Source: Bisporella sp. PMI_857
Lineage: Eukaryota; Ascomycota; Leotiomycetes; Helotiales; Helotiaceae
NCBI GenBank assembly: GCA_021307315.1
Contig: JAJSPD010000001.1
Span: forward strand, 806,001 to 870,000
Length of the DNA stretch: 64,000 bases
Direction of reading: 5' to 3'
Both the position numbers and the translations under genes were made by a program. Under the pieces are notes generated by a model, which searched no databases, was not told where the DNA came from, and saw only the letters and a program-made list of their open reading frames with translations. Positions 47,494-59,583 of the stretch are shown here, in pieces; position 1 is the stretch's first letter; each line of letters starts with the position of its first letter.

Positions 47494-49875
47494 ATGGGGG
47501 ATGTCAAAAGTAGCGAGACGGATTATGCGTCCAATGAGAAGGCACCAGGATACGAAGCACGAGCTGGGAGCGTAGAGCTACTCATTCATGAGAATGTAGA
47601 TGACCTCCAGAGACGGCTAAGGTAAGCCTAGTCTTCTCGCAATAACATGACATTGACATGCGGCCAGTGGGCGCCAGATCCAGATGATTACAATTGGAGG
47701 ATCAATTGGGACCGCGCTATTTGTTTCGATTGGGACTGGCTTAACGCAAGGAGGACCAGGCTCCCTTCTCATCGGATTCATCATGTACTGCTGCTTCCTG
47801 GCCACAGTAAATAATTGCATGGCCGAAATGGCAGTCTTTATGCCAGTCAGTGGATCCTTTGTTCGCATGGGCAGTAAATGGGTCGATGAAGCTTTTGGCT
47901 TCATGCTTGGCTGGAACTTCTTCTTATATGGCAAGTTGCGTTATTATTAGTTTAACCGTACAACTAATATTTTGTGTAGAAGCTGTCCTTATTCCGTGGG
48001 AAATCAGTGCGCTCAACTTGGTCCTAACGTTCTGGAGGGATGATATTCCTTTAGCAGCAGTTTGCGCTGGATGTATTGTGCTTTATGGGTACGAATAATG
48101 TTCGTCCAGGCAGTTTGAAAACTGACATGTATACCAGAATCATCAACCTTTTCGCAGTAAAATGGTATGGAGAGAGCGAATTCTGGTTATCGAGGTAAAC
48201 TCGTACAAAATTTATTGGAATTTCACCTGCTGATTTAGTACAGTGGCAAAGTTATCCTAATCTTGATGTTATTCTGCTTCACTTTCATCACGATGGTTGG
48301 AGGCAACCCCAAGAAAGATGCATATGGTTTTAGACATTGGAGAGATCCTGTGAGATCAGCATAGATAGCATACTGATGAGCTTCCCACTAATTTATCCCC
48401 AAGGGCGCTTTCGCAGAATATCATTCAACTGGAGATCTCGGTAGATTTGAAGGTTTCTTGGCTGCTTTGTGGAAAGCTGCGTGAGCTTAGTCCTGGATCT
48501 ATTTGTTCTTGATATCGCTAACATATCAAGGAAGCTTCACTATAGTTGGCCCCGAATACAGTATGTAACTGCTTAAGCTATCTCTTACCAAGAATATCGA
48601 GTGTTCAAGCTTTTTCGAATACTACCATCCTCATATAGTCAGTAAATACTAATCCGAGCTTCCATTAAGTTGCCATGATGGCAGGGGAGGCCACTTACCC
48701 ACGCAAAAATCTGAAAAGAGCTTTCAAGACTATATACCTCCGATTTGCAATCTTCTTCATTGGGGGAGCATTAGCTTGTGGCATTGTTAGTAAGTCAATC
48801 TGCAGACAAATTACGTGATATCATTATCTCTTTATCCTGCATGACATTTGTTTCGGAGTCTGTATATATCACAGATATTTTATAAATCCTGCCGCTGATT
48901 GCATACAAACAGTTCCATATAATGATGAGAACCTCATCCAAGCTTTAGAATCGGACGGTGGCAGTACAGCAGCCTCGAGTCCGTATGTCATTGCAATGCA
49001 AAATTTGGGCATCGGCGTCCTTCCACATATCACGAATGCGTTGATGGTAACTAGTATCTTCTCCGCCGGCAATTCATATGTGTAAATCATCTTGCCTACT
49101 CATAGCGAATTATTCACTGCTAACCATATATAGCTACTGCGCATCTCGAACCCTATACGGACTATCTCTCGATGGGCATGCTCCAAAGTTTCTCCGAAAA
49201 TGCACGAAAAATGGCGTGCCAATCTGGTGCTTCTGCGTGACCATGATCTTTCCATTCCTCAGTTTCTTGGCAGTGGGAACGAGTTCCGGGCAGGTTATCA
49301 CTTGGCTTGCAAATCTGACACAAGCTTCGCAAATTATCGATTACATCTGCATGTGCATCATCTATATCTACTTCTACCGTGCACTTAAAGCTCAGGGCTT
49401 CGACAGAAAGGACCTTCCTGCAAGTACTTCATTGTAGATTACTCTTGAACAGATAGCTGATAATATTACCTAGTATGTTGGCTGGGCACAACCATACTGT
49501 GCTTGGTTTGGCCTAACTACAATGTCACTCACTGTCACATTCTACGGGTATACGACTTTCTTAACAGGGTGGTGGGATGTTGGGACATTCTTCTCGTATT
49601 ATTTGATGGTTGGCGTTTGCCCAATCCTCTATTTGGGCTGGAAGCTTTTCAAGAGGTCAAAATTGGTGAAGTCTTCAGAGGCTGGTATGTATTGTTTATA
49701 CAATGTACTTTGTCATTGGAACATGGGAGCGCTAACAGGTCGGCTAGATCTTGTCTGGGAGAGACCAACAATCGATGCGTATGAGGAAGTTGTGAAAGAA
49801 ACTCATATGACGTTCTGGCAAGAAGTCGGCCAGATGAGTGGTCTTGGAAAGAAGAAGACAGAACATATTGCATAA
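47494..49875 (+). CDS. Amino acid permease, YAT/APC family
   Basis: Twelve exons: 47494-47621, 47668-47930, 47980-48088, 48138-48194, 48244-48349, 48404-48480, 48535-48560 (26 nt), 48670-48789, 48913-49081, 49134-49419, 49474-49684, 49748-49875; 1680 nt, 559 residues. Two introns (47931-47979 and 49420-49473) start with GC in a GCAAGT consensus. The N-terminus is hydrophilic and cytosolic (MGDVKSSETDYAS). TM1 carries MITIGGSIGTALFVSIGTGL, the substrate-binding GGSIGTGLF-type motif of plasma-membrane amino acid permeases. About twelve spans follow, with GFMLGWNFFLYEAVLIPWEI, FTIVGPEYIAMMAGEATYPR, YCASRTLYGLSLDGHAPKFL and the C-terminal signature ADLVWERPTIDAYEE. It imports amino acids or related compounds by proton symport; the specificity cannot be read from sequence. 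An alternative acceptor 9 nt upstream of the last exon (49739) keeps the frame. Confidence 0.88.
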
Positions 49876-50866
49876 GTGCGGGTGATCTTTTGTCCTTATT
49901 CTTGTTGAGAAGCGACATTAAGCATATCGGATTTTAGCTGTCGTCTTGAATGGGATACTTCAAAAGATGACTTTCTTAGCACCATCCGGCCAATAATCAC
50001 AGGAAGATGCTCTGGACACGCTCTAATGGCTCAAAGGAAATGTGAAAAGTGTTATTTCTTATTATAGCCTTCCAAAATATTTTTGAACTGTCCGAGTTCG
50101 GACGGCTAAACCTAAGGCAATCATACTAATCAAGATGGCTCTAATGTATCCGAGCTCAAGTAAATAGCGATAGGCATGCTAGAATTCCTTGTAAGCATTC
50201 TGTGCACTTTATGACTCCCACACAAAACCAAGGAAAGTGCTTTCTCTGATCTATCACAGCGGCTAGACACCCTTGGAAGTTTAACATGGCGAGTCTAGTC
50301 CAAAAACATGCTATCGGCCATGGTAAGAGAGTCTCCTGAGGTTGTTCAACAACATTAATAAACCCTTGCTGGTTATCAAGTACACTGTCGACTCATTGTA
50401 TATAACAGTATTCAGCGCACTGCTATAATGCAGCCCATGTTCCCATACACAAAGTTATCGGATGTCAAATTGCCTAATCAGCATACATACAGGAGCCCGG
50501 AGAGCTATAGGCTCAGAACAGAAAAAGATGGACAAAAAGCACGCCGACTATACGCAGAAAAGTGTCTGGTTTCCAATTTCTTGCAAAATCCAGTTGGGTG
50601 AACACACAACGACCAAAGACTGGTGGCCTGAGTATGTTTGGTAGATATCTCCATCAAACATACTCAGCGCTGTTCTCTGTGGATTCCTCTATGCTCATTC
50701 GGCTGTTTGACAGAACTACGATGATCACCTCGTCTGGATCAGAATGCTCCTTGCAGGCAGAATATCGGCCGTTGACTTCCTCCACATTCATTGATGAGAT
50801 ACACTAGTTACTTTGAAGATCAGCATGGAGCTGGAACCTTGGATCAGCAGAATCATCAATTTCATA
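49876..50866. other. Intergenic, gene-poor
   Basis: About 990 bp downstream of the permease gene up to the MITE. The short open frames at 50462-50644 and 50562-50807 have no family features. I see no RNA gene. Confidence 0.4.
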
Positions 50867-51018
50867 TCCCTTTAACCGTCAGAGCGTTCGGACCTTGTAA
50901 AAATTCCCCAGTTTTAGTAAAATACGGTATTTTTATTGGCTGAGCTAGAATATCATTGGCTGAAATGTAATAATTAAGCGAGTTTTTATGTGCCTGAACG
51001 CTCTGACGGTTAAAGGGA
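50867..51018. mobile_element. 152 bp MITE with 23 bp perfect terminal inverted repeats and TA target duplication
   Basis: The left end 50867-50889 (TCCCTTTAACCGTCAGAGCG plus TTC) is the exact reverse complement of the right end 50996-51018. Both ends are flanked by TA (50865-50866 and 51019-51020), the target-site duplication of Tc1/mariner-type transposases. The interior is AT-rich and non-coding, so the element is non-autonomous and would need a transposase supplied elsewhere. No second copy is visible in this window. Confidence 0.88.
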
Positions 51019-53153
51019 TACGATCTACTCAATGCTTGACTTGACTTAGCTTACCTAAGTATGGTCCACTGCCCTCTTCCGTAATCTTCTCCATTCGCAC
51101 AAAGTTGGACTTGGGACTTCCTCCTGTTCTCCTCAATCAGCTGTATGTGTCGTGGTTGGCTGCAGCTGCACTTCGTATACAAAACTCAGACTTGGTTGAT
51201 CATGAAGTCATAATGCTTGGAGATTGACGAATGAGGATGCTGTGCCTCGATTTAGCAGCTCCAAGCATTCAAGGTTCTTGAGATTCCTTAGTCAGACGGG
51301 CCAAGCGCCATTTTTAGCCGCTAAGCACTCTATTTGGACCTGGAAACGCCGATGTGTGAATACCCATGATAAGAATGATCAGAGACGCTTCGCATTTATA
51401 GAATTGCATTGTACAGTTTTAAGCCGCGATATGGTGGCGAAAGATACAATAAAATTTTTATACGGCGGTTCAACTGATGCAGAAAGAGGCAGATATCAAG
51501 AAGCTTGGATTGACTTACACCACCATATCAAAAATAGAAATCTGTGCGTCGGGTAGGATCATGATCTGACTATGTTGGAAGCATGTAACGGTAGCCGCTG
51601 ACTGAGGATCAACATTTCGACCTTTTGATTGCACAAACGCCTGCCAGCACTGGTTCAACGATAAATTGGCTCAAGCCTATCTAGAGACATTGACGAACAC
51701 GAGCCTGCTTGGAAGCAATCCTCACACTTTGCTCTGGGGGCGCATAGATCAACTCACTAGAGACGTTCTCGGCTTACGAAGTCTCATTTTGGGAGACGCG
51801 GTCCATGAAACTCCAGAAAGCTCTCGCACTTACATTACCATCGCATACATACGTAACCGTCAAGATAGCTTTGACATCTCATCACCAACATTCAATGTGA
51901 AATTTCTAGTCACACAGTGGTCCAATGAGGCTGTGGGGTTAGGGTTACGCACTCTTTCATCTCAGTTCAAGGCTAGAGGGGGTGGTTGGCGTCCGCCGAA
52001 ATTACCTTTTTGGTTGCAAGGCCGAGAGGGTGTCCACTGTTGCTCGGCGGCACAGGCCACTGTGAGGGCCTCTTTTTCATGCTGTGATACACTGATATGA
52101 TGTTTTAAATTTAGAGCTCTGTAGCGACGAAAGATGATGACGATGAAAGTCAACCGTCAAAATGTCTGCACAACTGTTGGGAATTCGCCGTTAATCATCA
52201 ACTTCTTGCCGGAGAGCAGCACAAAATCGCCTGGGAAGAGTTACTATGATCATGGTTGTTGACCTCTGAGATTGATATTATCCACTGCCAATTCCTGTTC
52301 CAAATTACTCCAAGATTGCCAACGCCGCTCCGCATCAGCTACCGAAGTTGAGAAATCAGGCCTCGCAAGCACTGAGTGACACCCTAAAAAAGGAGCCAAA
52401 TTGCACCCTGATTAGTGTTATCCCTTAGGGCGGGCTGTCTCAAGTGTATGGCCCTGTTCCAATTTTGTTCCCCTTGGGTTGGTGTCCCACCCCTCGTCTG
52501 TGGCACGCTACTGGTGCAATCCTCCCTAAAGTCCTCAACACTACTGTCAGGTACAGCGCTTCTTAAGGGTCCGCCGAAGCCAAGCCTCCACTCACTAACC
52601 CCCAGTCAGGTTTAGATCTCCTCCTCTTCCCCCTCCCCCCCTGCCAGTCCAATCGTTCGTCCTTTCTCTACTTGTTTCGTTCATTTCGTCTCCTTTCCCA
52701 CCTCTACCATCACCATCCTCATCATCTGGAGTTCGTCTCACGATCACGATCTTTTTTTTTCCTGCAATATTCCATCCCAACTCTGAGGGTTTCGACTCTC
52801 TACCACATTCATTTGGAACAGCAACTTAATTGTCGACCTATCGAAGGATCATTTCAAAGAACCGCCTCATCCCCTAATCAACATCCTCCTTTGATAACCC
52901 TTCATTCGGTATTAGGATTCCAGAGGACGTCTACCTGAAAGCACAGGTAAGAAATGAATCAAGCCTGCATCAGAACCTCAATTGCACAAGAGAAACATTT
53001 GCGAGAAGAAAAACTAATACTAAGCTTCAGTTTCCTTCACTGCACGTTGGTTACCCTTTTAGGCACAATCATCCTCGCCAACCATCTAGGCCCCAAACCC
53101 ATCGTCCAACCAAGTGTTTAGTCTATTCATATTCACGAATTCGCTTCTTCATT
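51019..53153. other. Intergenic upstream of the SUN gene, possible gene relic
   Basis: Two plus-strand open stretches at 51224-51556 and 51666-52100 have a coding-like composition (RYQEAWIDLHHHIKNRN and TNACQHWFNDKLAQAYLE), but both begin at TTG, the second has no Met at all in its coding-like part, and I found no in-frame splice joining them. A relic is possible. The rest is the promoter and leader of the SUN-family gene. Confidence 0.35.
52617..53153 (+). promoter_or_regulatory. Pyrimidine-rich promoter/leader of the SUN gene with probable 5' UTR intron
   Basis: A strong C/T-rich tract at 52617-52770 precedes the SUN gene, as often seen at transcription starts of highly expressed fungal genes. 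A probable leader intron runs from 52947 (donor GTAAGA) to 53062 (acceptor TTTTAG), 116 bp, ending 91 bp before the ATG. This is inferred from consensus only. Confidence 0.45.
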
Positions 53154-54511
53154 ATGAAGCTTTCAAGTATTGCCCTTTTGGGTGCAAGCACTCTTGTCGC
53201 TGCCCAGCCTCATGTACATAAACATGCTGCTCATCACCATATCGCCCGCCACGCCTCGCCAATTGAGGTCCGCGACGTTACCGTTGTCACCGAGACAGCA
53301 CCTGGTCCAGTTGAAACTATATACGAATTAAATGGCCAGACTATCCCCTACTCCGACGTAGAGGCAGGACTTCGCAATGGTCGCTATGTTCTGGTTGGAG
53401 GTGATATTTCAAGCGCTATCCCAACGACTTCTGCAACCCCAACTCCATCGAAGAGTGTGGCCGTGTTCTTCGAGAAGAAGCCCACCACCACCTCTACCCC
53501 AGAACCAGTCACTCCAACGCCTGAGCCAACTACCTCCTCTACACCAGCGCCTGTTGCGTCTACAAGCGCTGCGGCAACCTCCTCAGGCTCTAGCTCTAGT
53601 GGTGGAGATGTCACGAAGAAGTTTGAGAGCGGCACGATTGATTGCTCTGTGTTCCCGTCCGCATATGGAGCCGTCCCTGCAACGTACCTTAACCTTGGCG
53701 GATGGACTGGAATTCAAAGGGTTCCTGGCTTCAGTTTCGGTATCAGCACAGTCATTAGCACAATTGACACCGCTATCAGTGGAGAATCTTGTACCAAGAA
53801 TTCTTTCTGCTCATACCAGTGTCCCGCAGGCTACCAAAAGTCTCAATGGCCTGAAGTACAAGGCGCTACTGGCCAGTCAATTGGAGGACTCTATTGCAAC
53901 AGTGCTGGAAAGCTTGTACTTACAAATACCGACTATGATGTGCTATGTATCGAAGGTACCGGAGGTGTTACAGTCAAGAATGAGATCGGCGACAAAGCTT
54001 GCATCTGTCGTACCGATTACCCGGGTACTGAATCTGAGACTGTTGCTTTGGAGACCCAGCCTGGCCAAGAGTATCCATTGACTTGCCCTGATGCGCTTAC
54101 TTATTACCAATGGCAAGGTTCTCACACTTCCGCCCAGTACTATATCAACCCATCCGGTGCCGGTCCAGATTCCGCATGCACCTGGAACTCGCCAGGCTCC
54201 AATCTGGGCAACTATTCTCCTCTCAATGCTGGTGTTGGTAGGGGTACTGACGGTGTAACTTACATCTCCCTGTTCTATAATCACCCCTCAAACACCGATG
54301 GAAAGCTTGACTTTGATGTCAAGATTGTTGGTGGCAATGGCGACTGCAAATACATTGATGGCATTTTCTACAGTAATGGTGAGGTATCGGCAACAGGGTG
54401 CACAGTAAGTTTCAAATGCCGCTCAAACGCAACGAGTTTCCTATTAACATGCTACAGGTCGGTATTGCTGCTGGTCAAGAGGGATCTTTTGTCTTCTACC
54501 ACGCCTCATAA
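53154..54511 (+). CDS. SUN-family secreted cell wall protein (Sim1/Uth1-like)
   Basis: Two exons, 53154-54404 and 54458-54511; 1305 nt, 434 residues. The signal peptide MKLSSIALLGASTLVAAQ is cleaved near residue 17-18. A His-rich stretch (HVHKHAAHHHIARHA) follows, then a Thr/Pro/Ser linker near 85-155 that should be heavily O-glycosylated. The SUN domain occupies about 160-434: FPSAYGAVPATYLNLGGWTG, a CxxNSFCSYQCPAGYQKSQWP cysteine block, GGLYCNSAGKLVLTN, LTCPDALTYYQWQG, ACTWNSPGSNLGNYSP and VGIAAGQEGSFVFYHAS at the end. SUN proteins act in the fungal cell wall in septation and remodelling of beta-glucan. The last exon of 54 nt encodes the conserved C-terminus. Reading straight through the intron would give a wrong tail. 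Confidence 0.93.
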
Positions 54512-55596
54512 GCCCTCGGGCATCCTTTTCAGTCAGAAGCCGATTGTCAAATACCTACATTAGTTCTCTCCCGCAAGTACCACCACTGTTCTTTTCGCAC
54601 TTGCCTAAGAATACCTTAACCTTCACGATTCGGCTCTTTGCGCAATGCTGGTTGTTAATATTACTTACCAGAAGTTCTTCGGTCCTCCTTCTGGTTTGCA
54701 GCATCATTTGGGCCATTTCTTCTCCTATGTATTCAATGTTTGTTAATGTCTGTTAAATCATGGCGAGGCAATAAGGCCCTAAGGATTCGGTGTCTCCATG
54801 TGCAAGGCGGTGGTTGTGCAGTTTACTTGCTTGCATGGCAATGGCTTTCTGAACAGAAAAGTGCTTTTGGGATGGCCCTGTGACCACTGTGCTGTGCTGG
54901 CCAGGAAATACGCGCATCGCTCATATCTCGTACCATTGGAGCTGTCTTGGTGATATCCTGAGGTGATCATTCTTACGGCCACCCAAGCCGCTGGCGTCTT
55001 TACATATGTAGATTTGTTACCCCCTCATTCTGCTTGCGGTTGAGGGTCAAACAAGGGACACAGATATTGATTTGCTTGTGGCTGAAGAACTCCGTTGATA
55101 TTGTAGTCAATAAATATGAAGAAAGACACTTGATCTGTCGTACCACAGTATGACTCCTTGAGTACAAAATTCGTCTTGACACCAACAGACCTGTGGATCA
55201 AAGCTTGCTTACAAATAGTACTTTGTATATGAAAGAGCTGGAAGGCAAAGCAGAGACTATACAATAAACTATCTTCCCCACGAGGCTAAGTTAACCTACA
55301 ATGACGTTATGCTTGACGATTCTATGCTTAAGTCATTGACCAATGGAGATTATCTACTGCACAATCCTCTTGGCTAGAACCAAAGATAAAGTTCTTACGC
55401 ACCTAGACCCTGAAGCCTGGCCATTCTTCGGTTCCGTTTCCCCACGTTTCCCGCCCCTCGACAGGGCCTTGTGATTGCGTCTTACCATCATAAAAATTCG
55501 CCATTGTCAGCCTTGGACCAACAAAGACTCCGGTGCACCAATCTGAGCCTTTGGAAATGATGCTAGGCTGGGCTGGGCATTCCCCGTGCTGTTGAT
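54512..55596. other. Intergenic
   Basis: About 1.1 kb after the SUN gene, including its 3' UTR. Minus-strand open frames at 54779-55264 overlap each other and show no family features. I see no RNA gene or repeat. Confidence 0.4.
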
Positions 55597-56635
55597 ATGT
55601 CTTCTAGTACGACGCGAGCATGCGCTCCTCCTGGCGCTGCTCCTTCATCCTTAGGTGAGCATTTGAATGCGACGCAAGAGCACGCTACCGCCCCGAATAT
55701 AGCAAAACCGCGACGAACGGGGGATAGCAAGAGGAGCGAGAGGATTGATAGTATACTGGAAGAGGCGAGGCGCCGGCGGACTACCACTGTCACTGGCGCT
55801 GGGCCTGACACTGCGATTCATTCTGCGATTTCGTCTGCGATGGAAGGATCTCATTCAACCGATTCTGCGCCTGCAAGCCCGCGCGCGGCACTGTTACATG
55901 GAGAGAGCAGTGCAGATGAAGAGACGAGTTTTGTACGGAGTAAAAAGAGAGATAATGCGGGGAGTTATCAGGGAACGAGTATGAGGGCAGAGAGGCAAAG
56001 TCAGAGTCCGGGTTCGAGGAATGGTGATAATAGTGCGAGAAGGAATGCGAATAGGGAGGGGGGGAGAGCGTGAATGAGGAGATGGCTGATGAGCAAGAGA
56101 GTTGGTGGCAGAAGATAATTGCTGAGTACGGAAGCATTGAGCTCGAGAATAAAGGGAGTGTTGCAAGGGATCATTTGGCGCTTGGTTTGTTTTCTATATC
56201 TTGTTGAAAAGGGAGGGGCACTGATTTGATGGGAACAGAGAGGACGTTCCTCGCCTGGCTACGCACCAGTCTTGCATTTGCAAGTATAGGCATCGCCATC
56301 ACTCAACTGTACATTCCCGCAACCCTCTTCTCCCTAATATAGGCTAACCCAAGCACAGCTTCCGCCTCAACACAACCACCGCGGCCAATGGGGGAGATCC
56401 ATATAAGCATCTGCGACAGTTGGGGAAGCCACTAGGCTCGACATTTCTGGGGATCAGTATCGTAATTCTGTTCGTGGGCTTTCATCGATATTTCGAAGGG
56501 CAGCATTGGATCATCAGGGGCAAGTTCCCGGCTAGTCGAGGAAGCATCGCGTTGGTTGCCGCGTTTACACTTATGCTGATGATTACGAGTCTTGTTGTGG
56601 TGGTTGTGGTTGGGCCAGGAAGCTTTGAGAAGTAA
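55597..56635 (+). CDS. DUF202 membrane protein, with an apparent frameshift at a G run
   Basis: Exons 55597-56184, 56239-56308 and 56359-56635. The N-terminal ~155 residues ([20 protein letters not shown] onward) are polar and disordered. The C-terminal ~155 residues are a DUF202 (YidH-type) domain: [28 protein letters not shown], a second helix [20 protein letters not shown] and a third near [20 protein letters not shown]. Related domains occur in small membrane proteins including those fused to SPX/VTC proteins; function here is unknown. The two parts lie in different frames: the first stops at 56071-56073, while the second is open through [15 protein letters not shown]. Adding one base to the seven-G run at 56058-56064 joins them to 311 residues with all later phases correct. 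It is therefore either a sequence error in a homopolymer or a real inactivating change. Confidence 0.8.
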
Positions 56636-56941
56636 GGGAACATGGAATAAACGTGTGACACTTTGGGAGGGGCATAGCATGGCGTTTGGAGGTGTGCTAA
56701 GGGAATAAGCATACAGTGTAATTATGTAGCTCTTGATATCAAGAGACGAATATATATATCATGGCACATAGCCATTACCAAAATCCACAAATTTCAATGT
56801 TCAGACCACACCTAAATTCGCTCATAAAATTTTTGTCATCTTCACGTGCACGACGTGACAATAAACAAAAAGGTTTTCCTGAATTAATTCACACTTCAGG
56901 AATCAGAAATCACCAAGTTTTTCGGGGTACTGTTGGAAAGG
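56636..56941. other. Intergenic
   Basis: About 305 bp between the DUF202 gene and the helicase gene, containing the helicase promoter. No other feature seen. Confidence 0.4.
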
Positions 56942-59583
56942 ATGGCATCCAAAGCAGTTGACATCCCCGCGTTCGCGGCGACCCAGCTCGTCCTCCTCGA
57001 AGCAGAACTGCAATCCGAGCTCGCAGAAACCTCGTCACTAATCTCAAACACGTCACCGACAGCGCTCCAGCGCGCAGGCGTCGCCATCACCAACCTCACG
57101 CTCGTTTCGCAGCGCACTGGGTTGGGTGGGAAGACCGTCGTGGAGTTGGGCCCCGATAGCGCTACAAGCAATGGTAATTACATTTCTTTCCGGCTCCTTT
57201 TCAGTTTGGAGAAGTAGTTTCTTTTCTAGCCTCTTCTTGTTGCTTTTTTTTGGGGTGTGGTTAGATAGGGATGGCTAACAGAAAGACTAGGTGAAGGCGG
57301 GTTGCCGGAGCATGGTGTTCGCGCAGGTGATATCGTTATTCTGAGCGAGCAGCCCGCCGGCAGCGCGAAGAAGCGCGAGGTTAAAGAGTTGGAGGCGAAG
57401 GGGAGCCGAGGCGTGGTTACGAGGGTGGGGAGGGGCGCGGTTTGGGTTGCGCTTGATGGTGAGGAGGATGATGTGGTGGGAAGCAAGAGGTTGTGGCTGG
57501 TCAAGTTGGCTAATGATGTTACCTACAAACGGTTTGTCTGTTTTCTTCTCCGTAATGTTAGGTACCGGCGGGGTTTTTGCTGATGGCTAATAGGATGAAT
57601 CAGACGATGGAGAGGCTGCAGAAGATGAAGGAGGATGGATATTCGTCATTTGTGAGGGTGCTGTTTGGGTTGAGCAGTGTCACGCCAGCGGCAGAAGATG
57701 ATAGCGCTGGTCGGGTGGAGTGGATTGATCCCAGTTTGAATGAGAGTCAGAAGGATGCGATTCGATTTGCTTTAGAGTCGAGAGAAGTGGCTTTGATCCA
57801 TGGCCCTCCTGGAGTGAGTTTTCTTGGTCTTTTGGTTGGATGTATGAACTAACACGAGACTTCAGACTGGCAAGACACATACCTTGATCGAGCTTATCCT
57901 TCAGATGTTGAAGAAGGACCTCCGGGTCCTGGTTTGTGGACCTTCCAACATCTCTGTCGATAACATTGTTGAGCGACTTGCTCCCCATAAGATTCCAATG
58001 TAAGCTACGGTCCCTTACCTTTGACACCTTGCTGTAACCATGCTCACAAACTCATTTAGTGTTCGGCTTGGCCACCCTGCAAGATTACTCCCATCAGTCC
58101 TTAATCACGCTTTAGATGTCCTCACGCAGACCTCTGATGCAGCAGCCATTGTTAAAGATGTCAGGAAAGAGATGGACACCAAGCAAGCATCTATTCGAAA
58201 GACCAAGAGTAGTAGAGAGCGAAAAGCTATTTACGGAGATCTGAAGGAGCTGAGAAAGGAATTCAGAGAGAGGGAGAAGAAATGCGTAGGAACGCTGATT
58301 GGAGGCAGTAAGGTTGTGCTTGCTACTCTTCATGGGGCTGGGGGCTATCAACTAAGAGATGAGGATTTCGATGTTGTCATTATCGACGAGGCAAGTCAAG
58401 CACTAGAAGCACAGTGTTGGGTGCCTCTTCTCAAAGCCAAGAAGGTGGTTCTTGCTGGGGATCATCTTCAATTACCACCAACGATCAAGTCCTTGAACTC
58501 TAAGACAAAGCCAAAGGAAAAGAAAGAAGATGGGGGACTAATCAAAGGCATGACTCTCGAAACGACTCTTTTCGATAGGTTACTCAAGATGTATGGACCC
58601 GGAATCAAGAGGATGCTCACTACACAATATCGTATGCATGAGAAAATTATGAGGTTCCCATCTGACGAGTTGTATGAATCAAAGCTACTTGCTGCTGAGG
58701 GAGTACAGGCACGTTTACTAAAGGATCTGCCCTACGAGGTAGATGAGACAGAAGACACGATCGAATCTCTTATCTTCTTCGACACGCAAGGAGGTGACTT
58801 CCCAGAAAGGAGTGAAGATGAAGAAGTGGACAAGAGAGCTGGGAAAGGCATCATGGGAGAAAGCAAAAGCAACGAGATGGAAGCCGCCCTGGTCAAAATA
58901 CATGTACAGAATCTCGTTGACGCAGGCGTGAAGCCCGAAGATATCGCAATTGGTGAGTTATACAGTATTCATGGTCCTATAGCCGACCCTAATTTGATGT
59001 AGTGACCCCATATAACGCTCAGGTACAACTTGTCACCTGCCATAATGCACATCCTATAATATGCAGTTGCTCATATGATATCAACACTTCTATAAAATGA
59101 TCACAACTAACATTGTCACATCTAGCTCGCACTGGTTTCGCGATTACTGAAGGAAGCGTTCCCTGGTATTGAACTAGGAAGTGTAGACGGATTCCAAGGG
59201 AGAGAAAAAGAGGTCGTTATCGTGAGTCTCGTTCGGAGCAATAGCAAGCGCGAAGTTGGGTTTCTAGCCGAAAAACGAAGGCTGAACGGTACGGCTTTTC
59301 ACCCTCTCGAATACCTCGAAACAATCAAGCTAATCAGAAACAGTCGCTATGACGAGACCGCGACGTTCATTGATTATCATCGGTGATTCAGAAACAGTTG
59401 GAGCGTGAGTTCAGACCATTTTTCTACAAGAGCTGCATTCCCCCCTCAAAAGCTGAGACACGGGCCGTGCTAATTCTCTCGTATTATCGCAGAGGAAGCA
59501 AATATCTGAAGCGTTGGATGGATTTTCTCGAGAACGAAGCTGACCTGCGATATCCTTCTGTCGCCTCGTTGAATGCGCAATAG
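56942..59583 (+). CDS. HCS1: Hcs1/IGHMBP2-like superfamily 1 helicase (DNA polymerase alpha-associated)
   Basis: Nine exons: 56942-57173, 57291-57531, 57594-57813, 57866-57999, 58060-58952, 59003-59022 (20 nt), 59126-59288, 59344-59404, 59493-59583; 2055 nt, 684 residues. This is an Upf1-like SF1B helicase. The N-terminal region has [11 protein letters not shown] and a beta-barrel-like [38 protein letters not shown] leads to the P-loop GPPGTGKT near 228, which is interrupted by an intron between GPPG and TGKT. Then come [38 protein letters not shown] (Walker B, DEAS) near 400, [55 protein letters not shown] and [19 protein letters not shown]. The family unwinds 5'-3' DNA/RNA; yeast Hcs1 copurifies with polymerase alpha. 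All helicase motifs are present. Confidence 0.92.

Noticed and set aside
51936..51947. Telomere-like GGGTTAGGGTTA
   Set aside because: Only two repeat units; too short to be an interstitial telomere and flanked by ordinary sequence.
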